A stretch of 64,000 nt of DNA, taken from contig JAEWQF010000074.1 of assembly GCA_023399295.1 (NCBI GenBank), positions 1 to 64,000 on the forward strand. Reading direction: 5' to 3'. The notes under the pieces were generated by a model. The model searched no databases. It saw only the letters and a program-made list of their open reading frames with translations, and was not told the DNA's origin. Every line of letters begins with the position of its first letter. The first letter of the stretch is position 1. Both the position numbers and the translations under genes were made by a program. This DNA is from Bacteroidota bacterium (GTDB lineage: Bacteria > Bacteroidota > Bacteroidia > Bacteroidales > Dysgonomonadaceae). Below are positions 25,771 through 33,724 of the stretch, one piece after another.

Positions 25771-28700
25771 ATGAGCAAATTCAAAACACTTATCATGAGC
25801 ATTGTCGTCAGCTTCTGTTGTTTGATGACATACGCACAAAACAGAGTGACCGGGCACGTGGCAGACCTGAATGGGGAACCCGTTATTGGTGCAACGATCC
25901 TGGAAAAAGGGACTTCCAATGGCACCATCACTGATGTGGAGGGCAACTTTACTATGAGCGCGCAACAGGGAGTGACGCTTCTGATCAGCTACATCGGTTA
26001 CATTAGCCAGGAAGTGACTGTCACGGAACAACCTTTGTCGATCATATTGATGGAAGACACGAAGAGTCTCGATGAGGTGGTTGTGGTTGGATATGGCACG
26101 ATGCGCAAGAAAGACCTTACCGGGGCGGTCATACAGATCAATCCTGCCAAGATCGCCGACCAGAATCCGCAATCGGTGCAAGACCTGCTGCGTGGCACAC
26201 CCGGTCTTCAGATTGGCTACGATGCATCCGCCAAGGGCAGCGGTGCATCCATTCTGTTACGCGGTCAAAACTCACTGGGGACAAGTGCCAGTCCGCTGAT
26301 CGTGCTGGACGGGATGGCTTTTTACGGCGAGCTCTCCGAGATCAACCCCGATGACATCGGCCAGATCGACGTACTGAAGGATGCCTCTTCAGCCGCTATT
26401 TATGGAGCCAAGTCGGCTGCAGGTGTCATCATCATCTCCACGAAAAAAGGCAAAAGAGGCAAACCGGTCATCCAGGTGAGCACAAACTGGAGTCTAAGCA
26501 ACAAATCGGCTTATCGTGACTATTTCAATGCGAGCGACTATATGCGATATCGCGAAGATTGGTACATGATGAACTTCACCTATGGCAGGGGATCCGATAA
26601 TCTCTACGGTTACTACAACGCGGTTGACACAAATAGCGGTGAACTGGTATACCCTGACGGTTACTTCAACAATCCGGATGCGCTGAACGAAAGTGAAAAG
26701 AACCTGTGGGCCACCACTACCGGGAAAAGCGGCTTCGGCCCTTCGGAAGGCGAATCATACCAAAGTCTGTATGCGCGCCGGTTGCAACTGAACAACTCAC
26801 AGCTCGTCTATGACAACTACCTGGCGGGGAGATCACTCGATTGGCACGACGAGACCTTCAGGAGCGGGTTCAACCAAGACTACAATGTGAGCATATCGGG
26901 TGAAAACGACCGGGTGAACCATTACTTCTCTTTTGGATATGTGGACAACGAAGGTGCCGTGCAGGGCAACGAATACCATGCGTTCCGTTCCAACCTGAAG
27001 CTGAACTCCAAAATTACCGACTGGCTGGAGATGGGCATCAACGTCAATTTCCAGGACCGCTCCGACGGTGACATCCAGGTGTCGTTGGGGAACAACTATT
27101 GGGACAACAACATGCTGCGCAACTCACCCTATGCCTCATTGTACACGGATGATGGCGGGTATCAACAGTACCCGATGAGCGGTCAGGCAACCAATGGCGG
27201 CTATAACTATTACCTCGATCGTCTGTACTACGACCTGGAGAAGGGCTATACCGTTTTAAACACCATCTTCAATAGTAAAATCACATTGCCTCTCGGATTC
27301 AGTTACCATTTCAATATAGCTCCACGCTACCAATGGTTCTATGACCGCTATTTCATGTCCTCCTCCCTGCCCAACTCTTCTGCTGCTGATCGGGGCGTCA
27401 ACCGCGGTCATGCCAAGAACTTCGACTGGAACCTGAACAATACCATTGTCTGGGATCGATCCTTCAACGAGCTGCATAACTTCACGGTGACTTTGGTACA
27501 AGAGGCCGAAGAGCATTTCCATTGGAGCGACAACATCAATGCCCGCAATCTCGATCCCACCGATGCGCTCGGCTTCCATTACACTTCAAGTGGCAACAAG
27601 GAGCAAAGTTCATTTTCAACGAATGACAGCCACTATACCGCGGCATCTTATTTGGGTCGCCTGTTCTATAATTACAACGACCGCTATATGTTTACCGGCA
27701 CTTTTCGTCGCGACGGCTACTCCGGTTTTGGCGTCAACAACCCCTGGGGTAACTTCGGATCAGTGGGTCTGGGCTGGGTCTTTTCAAACGAGAGATTCAT
27801 GGAAGGAACCCAGAACTGGCTGGATATGGCCAAGCTGCGACTGTCATGGGGCAGCAACGGAAACCGTGAATTCGGGGATGTCTACAGGACCCTTGCCAAC
27901 CTCACCCTAGGTAGTTCAATGGTCTATTTCAACAATGGCACGTCCACCGTGGTCAACTCATTGTTCATGGATCGTTTGGCTTCACCCAACCTGGAATGGG
28001 AAAAGACAAATGCTTACAATGTGGGACTGGATTTCGTACTGTTGGATAATCGATTGACAGGAAGTCTCGACTACTACTACAAGAAGACGACCGACATGAT
28101 CATGTCGCAGCGTCTGCCAAGCTTCACCGGCTTTGGATCCATCACCACCAACCTTGGTGAAGTAGAGAACAAGGGGTTTGAAATTGCATTGACATCAAAC
28201 AACATTCGAAACAAAGATTTCACATGGGATACAACTGTCGGGTTCTCGTTGAACAACAACCGGATCAACCACATTTATTACGATTACGACGAGGAGGGCA
28301 ACGAGAAGGATGATACGGCAAATGGCTGGTTCATTGGAAAGCCCATTGGTGAGATATGGTATTACGAGACGGATGGCATCTGGCAGAATACACCCGATGA
28401 TATCGCTGCGGCGGCTCTGGTAGGTCAGGTTCCCGGTGACATCAAGGTGAAGAACATTTATACGGAAGATGACCGGATCCTCGAAGATGGCACACAGGTC
28501 CCTGTGTACAATGACAACGACAAGACTTTCCAGGGCACCACGAGACCACCCATACACTGGAGCATGCGCAATGATTTCACCTTTTTAAAGGACTTCACCT
28601 TCTCCTTCTCGCTCTACTCTTACATGGGACACAAGAGCCGTCATGGCTACTGGCTGAACCAAGACAATGGCGGATCGGAAGTGACAAACGCATTCAATGT

Positions 28701-29010
28701 GCCGCAAAAGGAGTATTGGACACCCGACAACCCGACAAACAAATATGCGCGTTTGAACGCTAAAGGACCCAATACCGGTCTGGCAGGCGGCATAGACAGG
28801 CTTTACAACCGCAGCTTTGCCCGACTTGACAACATTACACTGGGCTATACCCTGCCTCAAACGATTACTTCCAGATTTCAAGTCGAGCGAATACGTGTAA
28901 CGGCAAGCTGCAACAACCTGCTCACCATTTCTAACTGGGAATATGGCGACCCTGAAACCGGGGGACTTGCCACTCGCGATTTCAATTTGGGCTTGAATAT
29001 AACCCTCTAA
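25771..29010 (+). CDS. SusC-like TonB-dependent outer-membrane transporter (PUL1)
   Basis: A 1079-residue outer-membrane protein that imports oligosaccharides using TonB energy. A signal peptide (1-22, ending TYAQ) is followed by a carboxypeptidase-regulatory-like domain (about 24-100, GEPVIGATILEKGT), the SusC hallmark LDEVVVVGYGT (about 100-111), a plug domain (about 112-225, with QSVQDLLRGTPGLQI and VLKDASSAAIYGAKSAAGVIIISTKKG) and a 22-strand barrel ending in LGLNITL. No STN signalling domain is seen, in line with HTCS rather than anti-sigma control. The susD-like gene follows after 27 bases, forming the usual complex. Divergent from its HTCS. Sequence alone does not identify the glycan. 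Confidence 0.96.
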   Translation: MSKFKTLIMSIVVSFCCLMTYAQNRVTGHVADLNGEPVIGATILEKGTSNGTITDVEGNFTMSAQQGVTLLISYIGYISQEVTVTEQPLSIILMEDTKSLDEVVVVGYGTMRKKDLTGAVIQINPAKIADQNPQSVQDLLRGTPGLQIGYDASAKGSGASILLRGQNSLGTSASPLIVLDGMAFYGELSEINPDDIGQIDVLKDASSAAIYGAKSAAGVIIISTKKGKRGKPVIQVSTNWSLSNKSAYRDYFNASDYMRYREDWYMMNFTYGRGSDNLYGYYNAVDTNSGELVYPDGYFNNPDALNESEKNLWATTTGKSGFGPSEGESYQSLYARRLQLNNSQLVYDNYLAGRSLDWHDETFRSGFNQDYNVSISGENDRVNHYFSFGYVDNEGAVQGNEYHAFRSNLKLNSKITDWLEMGINVNFQDRSDGDIQVSLGNNYWDNNMLRNSPYASLYTDDGGYQQYPMSGQATNGGYNYYLDRLYYDLEKGYTVLNTIFNSKITLPLGFSYHFNIAPRYQWFYDRYFMSSSLPNSSAADRGVNRGHAKNFDWNLNNTIVWDRSFNELHNFTVTLVQEAEEHFHWSDNINARNLDPTDALGFHYTSSGNKEQSSFSTNDSHYTAASYLGRLFYNYNDRYMFTGTFRRDGYSGFGVNNPWGNFGSVGLGWVFSNERFMEGTQNWLDMAKLRLSWGSNGNREFGDVYRTLANLTLGSSMVYFNNGTSTVVNSLFMDRLASPNLEWEKTNAYNVGLDFVLLDNRLTGSLDYYYKKTTDMIMSQRLPSFTGFGSITTNLGEVENKGFEIALTSNNIRNKDFTWDTTVGFSLNNNRINHIYYDYDEEGNEKDDTANGWFIGKPIGEIWYYETDGIWQNTPDDIAAAALVGQVPGDIKVKNIYTEDDRILEDGTQVPVYNDNDKTFQGTTRPPIHWSMRNDFTFLKDFTFSFSLYSYMGHKSRHGYWLNQDNGGSEVTNAFNVPQKEYWTPDNPTNKYARLNAKGPNTGLAGGIDRLYNRSFARLDNITLGYTLPQTITSRFQVERIRVTASCNNLLTISNWEYGDPETGGLATRDFNLGLNITL

Positions 29011-29049
29011 CAATTGAGAATCAAGTAAAAACATCAAATGAAACTCAAA

Positions 29050-31071
29050 ATGAAAACGAACATATTGAACACATTACTGGTCTCTATGGCCATCGTGACA
29101 TTGGCCACACAGGTGGGTTGTACCGACAACTTCCTCAAGCAGGATCCCCTCTCCTTTTACGAACCCACAACCACCTATACCACCGAAGCCGGATTGAAAT
29201 CGGCCCTTGCCATGTGTGACCTGCATTATAAGACCATGCTCATGGATGGCAACTGGAATGTACTCCCCATTGCTTCACTCTATATCATGAGCGATGTGGG
29301 GTTGTATGCAAAAACGGATGCCGGCGGGGGGATCATGGATGACTTTGCCAATAAGATCTCGCCCACATCGGGCATGAACACGGGGGGTGATTCAAATGCA
29401 ATGATGCGCTTCTGGAATGAGGCCTGGAATGGCATCAAGTATGCAAATACGGTCCTTTCCTATGTGGACAAGGTGGAGGGACTGGACGATGCGACCCGAA
29501 ATGCCTACAAGGGACGTGCCTACTTCCATCGTGCCTACAAGTATTACCATCAGGTCCTTCTGTTTGGTGACATCCCGTTGGTGACAAAAATCATCGAAGT
29601 GCCAAAGCAAAACTACAAGTCAACCAGCAAGGAAGCCATCTTCGAGATGTTGGTGCATGATCTGGAGTTCGCTGTCGAGCATGTTCCATCCCAGCAGGAG
29701 ATGCCATACTATGGGGCGGTAAACAAGGAGGCTTGCATGCAGCTGTTAATCAAGTGTTACATGGTGACCGGCGAGTTCGGGAAGGCTGAAAACATGGCAA
29801 CCGACCTGATCCAGAATCATGGACTTGCATTGATGACAGCGCCATTCGGCACCAATGTGCCCTCCGGGAATCCGGATACCTGGAGCGTACAGCGAAATGT
29901 ACTCTGGGATCTGCATCGGGGTGAGAATATCACGGCTCCTTCCAACAAGGAAACCATTCTTCCTGTCTTAAATTACAACGATCAGAACTTCACTGCTTAT
30001 GTAACCATGCGTGCATTAGGTGTTCATTGGTCCAATGGTGACATCATGGATCCGGCAGGATTGAGTGCCCCCACCTACAACTGGTCGCGTAACGACGGCA
30101 ATTACAAGAAGGAGCTTGACTGGTTGCGTGTACTGGGACGAGGCATCGGATGCTTCCGCACATCCCATCACTTCAATAAAACCATTTGGATCTATGATGG
30201 CGAGGTGGACACGCAAGATTTGCGTCACAACCGGGCCATTGGCAACTGGGTTGAAATGGAAGACCTCAAATACAACCGACCCAACTCCAAATTCAGGGGC
30301 GAGCACATGCGACTGTTTGCTACCGAGGATTACGTGGATGACAAGGGGAACGTACTGATTGCCAAGGGCACTCTCCTGTGTAAAGACACCATCCGCAGTT
30401 GGTACCCCATTCCTCTCTATAAGATGTACATCCTCGATGTAAGTGCGGAAGAAAACAAAAATGCGAATCAATTCAACGGTGCAACCAAAGGCACCTATCC
30501 CTCCAATGGGAACATGTATCTGTTTCGACTGGCCGAGACCTATCTGTTGCGTGCCGAAGCCAGGTTCTATCAAGGAAATGCGACAGGTGCCGCCCAGGAC
30601 GTGAATATGATTCGCAGTCGCGCAAATGCGATGAAGATGTTCAACACGGTCACGATAGGGGATATTGCGGATGAACGTGCCCGTGAACTCTATATGGAGG
30701 AGTGGCGTCAACCAGAGTTAACACGTATTTCCTGGTGTCTGGCCAAAAGCGGCCAACCCGACGAATGGGGAGATGTATACAACATTGACACCTGGGATAA
30801 ACAGAGCGGAACCGATCTTGCCGGTGGCAGTTACTGGTTCAAGCGATTGACTCGTTACAGTCTTTTCAATAAGGGCACCATTCTATCAAAAGTGAACTTA
30901 ACCTATCAGGTTGACAAGCACAATCTATTCTGGCCCATTCCGAATGCAGCCATTACGGCCAACATCAATGCCACTCTTCGACAGAACTTTGGCTACGATG
31001 GTTATGATGACTCGGTGGAAATGTGGAGCAACTGGGAAGATGCCGTTGCGGACGAAGATAAAATCGATTAA
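29050..31071 (+). CDS. SusD-like surface glycan-binding lipoprotein (PUL1)
   Basis: A 673-residue lipoprotein counted from the ATG at 29050; an ATG four codons upstream is also possible. A signal peptide ends in TQVGC, giving a lipidated cysteine near residue 24. The rest fits SusD/RagB: an N-terminal helical TPR-like part (FLKQDPLSFYEPTTTY, FWNEAWNGIKYANTVL, KGRAYFHRAYKYYHQVLLFGDIPLV), and a C-terminal part with LFRLAETYLLRAEARFYQGN and a DERARELYMEEWRQPELTR block. It is longer than typical SusD proteins (about 550), with the extra length in the middle loops that shape the binding site. It caps the SusC barrel and captures oligosaccharides. A strong hairpin follows the stop by 30 bases. Confidence 0.95.
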   Translation: MKTNILNTLLVSMAIVTLATQVGCTDNFLKQDPLSFYEPTTTYTTEAGLKSALAMCDLHYKTMLMDGNWNVLPIASLYIMSDVGLYAKTDAGGGIMDDFANKISPTSGMNTGGDSNAMMRFWNEAWNGIKYANTVLSYVDKVEGLDDATRNAYKGRAYFHRAYKYYHQVLLFGDIPLVTKIIEVPKQNYKSTSKEAIFEMLVHDLEFAVEHVPSQQEMPYYGAVNKEACMQLLIKCYMVTGEFGKAENMATDLIQNHGLALMTAPFGTNVPSGNPDTWSVQRNVLWDLHRGENITAPSNKETILPVLNYNDQNFTAYVTMRALGVHWSNGDIMDPAGLSAPTYNWSRNDGNYKKELDWLRVLGRGIGCFRTSHHFNKTIWIYDGEVDTQDLRHNRAIGNWVEMEDLKYNRPNSKFRGEHMRLFATEDYVDDKGNVLIAKGTLLCKDTIRSWYPIPLYKMYILDVSAEENKNANQFNGATKGTYPSNGNMYLFRLAETYLLRAEARFYQGNATGAAQDVNMIRSRANAMKMFNTVTIGDIADERARELYMEEWRQPELTRISWCLAKSGQPDEWGDVYNIDTWDKQSGTDLAGGSYWFKRLTRYSLFNKGTILSKVNLTYQVDKHNLFWPIPNAAITANINATLRQNFGYDGYDDSVEMWSNWEDAVADEDKID

Positions 31072-31101
31072 TCGCAATAGCATTCGACCATGTCAAACAA
31101 G

Positions 31102-31136
31102 GAGGGTGTTCAAGTTGCAACAATTTGAACACCCTC
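31102..31136 (+). terminator. 12-bp hairpin after the PUL1 susD gene
   Basis: Arms 31102-31113 and 31125-31136 are perfect reverse complements (GAGGGTGTTCAA/TTGAACACCCTC). The 11-base loop contains the small palindrome GTTGCAAC. ATGTTTT follows, a poor T-tract. It probably ends or reduces transcription after susCD, or protects the susCD 3' end. Confidence 0.65.
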
Positions 31137-31430
31137 ATGTTTTCTGGCCGTTTGCAGTTGAGATCCGCACATGGGGCGCCCGGTCAAAATGCATTCGGAT
31201 GCCAACAACAAACGGGTGAGGCTCATTTCTCCTCATATTTCCACCTTTTTCGGCGATAATTGGAGTCTCTTCTTGATCTCCTTTTCTACCTTTGCGCAAC
31301 AAGGCACGTTGACAACAATGGAGACCCGGATGCAAATTACATGCACGATGAAATCTGAGCACGCTGAAAAGGCGAGTGTCAACGGCACAGGAATCGAAGC
31401 TGGGAAAGAAATCTCATATATCTTTGTACG
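31137..31430. other. Non-coding region upstream of the GH105-GH43 gene
   Basis: About 290 bases. A TAnnTTTG-type -7 box, TACCTTTG, lies at 31287-31294, but no TTTG stands at the right distance upstream. A second match, TATCTTTG at 31419-31426, is too close to the ATG at 31431 to give a leader. Open frames crossing the region have no recognisable product. Confidence 0.4.
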
Positions 31431-33653
31431 ATGAATACAAACAACACGATTGTCCGACTCACTGCATGGTTCATCATGATCGTTATGAATGGATGCAGTT
31501 CATCTGTGAAGGCACAAGAAACAACCACTCATCCGCTGGAAACCAAAACAGAAGCACTCGCCCTGCTGAACAGGGTAAACCACTACTGGCAGACCCACAA
31601 CCCGAAGCATGGCAATGCGTTCTGGCACCGGGCCGCCTATCATACCGGCAACATGGCAGCGTATGAAGTGACAGGGAATGAGGCATACAAGGCATATTCC
31701 GCGGAGTGGGCCGAACAGAACGAGTGGAAAGGGGCCAAATCGGACGATCGCGACAGCTGGAAATACGCATACGGTGAAACGGACGACTATGTGCTCTTCG
31801 GTGACTGGCAGACCTGCTTCCAGGTATATGCCGATCTCTACCAGCTGGATCCGGCGGATCACAAGATTGCCCGTGCCATTGATGTGATGGAATATCAGAT
31901 GGGCACACCCCGCAACGACTACTGGTGGTGGGCCGACGGCCTCTATATGGTGATGCCGGTGATGACAAAGCTGTATCAAATCACCGGAAACAGGCTTTAT
32001 CTGGAAAAATTACACGACTACTTCAGCCATGCCAGGGAGCTGCTGTATGATGAAGAGAGCGCGCTCTTTTACAGAGATGCGAAGTACATCTATCCGAAAC
32101 ATCAGACGGCAAACGGGAAGAAGGATTTCTGGGCACGGGGCAACGGTTGGGTGTTTGCGGCTCTCGCCAAAGTCCTGCAAGATCTGCCCGAAGACAATCC
32201 CCACCGCGACGAATATGTGGAGATGTTTCAAAAGATGGCTACAGCCCTAAAAACCGCGCAGCAGGAAGAAGGATACTGGTCACGAAGCCTCCTGGATCTG
32301 CAGCATGCGCCCGGATATGAGACAAGCGGTACCGCTTTCTTCCTCTATGGATACCTCTGGGGCATCAACAACGGTCTGCTGGCTGAAAAGGACCATTTAG
32401 CGGTGGTGGAAAGGGGATGGAGATACCTCACCCACACCGCGCTGCAGGAGAATGGTGTGGTTGGCTACGTCCAGCCCATCGGCGAGAGGGCCGACCAGCA
32501 TCACAACGTGGGTCCCGAGACCACCGCCGATTTTGGTGTGGGTGCCTTCCTGCTGGCCGCTTCCGAGATGGTCAGATACAGCACCGCGAAAAGCAGCTTC
32601 ACCCCCGGAGCGATCTGGCGGGACGACCGGGGCAAGCACATCAATGCCCACGGAGGAGGCATCCTCTTTCACGAAGGAAGATACTACTGGTTTGGGGAGC
32701 ACAAGGGTGAGCGCTCCAATGCGGCCCTCGTGGGGATTACCTGTTACTCATCCGACGATCTCTACAACTGGAAATATGAAGGGGTGGCATTCACCGTGAG
32801 TGATGACCGGGAGAACCCCGTGGTAAAGGGGAGCACCATTGAACGACCCAAGGTGATTCACAATGCAAGGACAGGGAAGTTTGTGATGTACTTTCATCTG
32901 GAGCTCAAAGACAGGGGATACGAAGCGGCACATGTGGCTGTCGCGGTCAGTGACCGGATCACGGGTCCATATGCACTGCTGAAGCATGGGAGGGTGAACG
33001 CGGGGGTGTGGCCGATGAACATGACGGAGGCACAACGAAACTCGAGTTTGCAGCCGTCCCACTTCAACCAATGGTGGACACCCGAATGGATGGCTGCCAT
33101 CAAGGATGGGTTACTGGTTCGTCGCGACCTTGCAGGGGGACAGATGTCGCGCGACATGACCCTCTTTCTGGACGAGGACGGCAAGGCCTACCATATCTAT
33201 GCCTCCGAAGAAAATCTGACCCTTCATATTGCGGAATTGACCGATGATTACCTGGATCATACCGGAAACTATGTGCGTGTGGCACCGGGAGGGCACAATG
33301 AAGCCCCGGCGATCTTCAAAAAAGAGGGACGCTATTTCATGATCACCTCCGGTTGCACCGGCTGGGAGCCCAACGCGGCCCGTCTGCTCACCGCCAATCA
33401 TATCTTGGGCCCCTGGACATCACACCCCAATCCGGCCCGGGGAAAGGATGCCGAACTCACTTTTCATGCACAGGGCACCTTTATCCTACCCGTGCAGGGC
33501 ATGAAGGATGCTTACATCTTCATGGCAGACAGATGGAGGCCCGACCACCCTGTGGACGGCAGATACATCTGGCTTCCCGTGCTGTTCAAGGATGGCATGC
33601 CGCTGCTCAAATGGCATGACAACTGGGATCTTACCGCACGATTAAAGCAGTGA
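31431..33653 (+). CDS. Fused GH105 unsaturated uronyl hydrolase and GH43-like glycosidase lipoprotein
   Basis: A 740-residue exported two-enzyme protein. The N-terminal signal ends in a cysteine (VMNGCSSS, C22), so it is probably lipidated. Residues about 38-380 are an (alpha/alpha)6 barrel of the GH88/GH105 group: HRAAYHTGN, the DDYVLFGDWQTCFQ segment, WWWADGLYMVMP with the likely catalytic D169, FWARGNGWVFAAL, and a histidine pair in RADQHHNVGPET. GH105 enzymes hydrolyse 4,5-unsaturated uronic acid from lyase products. Residues about 388-740 are a five-bladed GH43-type propeller beginning HINAHGGGILFHEGRYYWFGE, as in GH43 groups with exo-beta-galactanase-type members. Native GH105 proteins are normally single-domain. 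The gene is followed by GH2. The fusion implies sequential removal of an unsaturated uronate cap and the sugar beneath it. Confidence 0.88.
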   Translation: MNTNNTIVRLTAWFIMIVMNGCSSSVKAQETTTHPLETKTEALALLNRVNHYWQTHNPKHGNAFWHRAAYHTGNMAAYEVTGNEAYKAYSAEWAEQNEWKGAKSDDRDSWKYAYGETDDYVLFGDWQTCFQVYADLYQLDPADHKIARAIDVMEYQMGTPRNDYWWWADGLYMVMPVMTKLYQITGNRLYLEKLHDYFSHARELLYDEESALFYRDAKYIYPKHQTANGKKDFWARGNGWVFAALAKVLQDLPEDNPHRDEYVEMFQKMATALKTAQQEEGYWSRSLLDLQHAPGYETSGTAFFLYGYLWGINNGLLAEKDHLAVVERGWRYLTHTALQENGVVGYVQPIGERADQHHNVGPETTADFGVGAFLLAASEMVRYSTAKSSFTPGAIWRDDRGKHINAHGGGILFHEGRYYWFGEHKGERSNAALVGITCYSSDDLYNWKYEGVAFTVSDDRENPVVKGSTIERPKVIHNARTGKFVMYFHLELKDRGYEAAHVAVAVSDRITGPYALLKHGRVNAGVWPMNMTEAQRNSSLQPSHFNQWWTPEWMAAIKDGLLVRRDLAGGQMSRDMTLFLDEDGKAYHIYASEENLTLHIAELTDDYLDHTGNYVRVAPGGHNEAPAIFKKEGRYFMITSGCTGWEPNAARLLTANHILGPWTSHPNPARGKDAELTFHAQGTFILPVQGMKDAYIFMADRWRPDHPVDGRYIWLPVLFKDGMPLLKWHDNWDLTARLKQ

Positions 33654-33724
33654 ATGGAGCTTGAAAACAAACATAGAACATCATGACACATCCCATCCAA
33701 AGTGACCATATCGTCAAACGAACG

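Noticed and set aside
31419..31426. TATCTTTG as a promoter of the GH105-GH43 gene
   Set aside because: The implied start would be at or inside the start codon, and no -33 box is present.
31376..31666. Open frame crossing the start of the GH105-GH43 gene
   Set aside because: Overlaps the signal peptide and barrel of a convincing gene in another frame.
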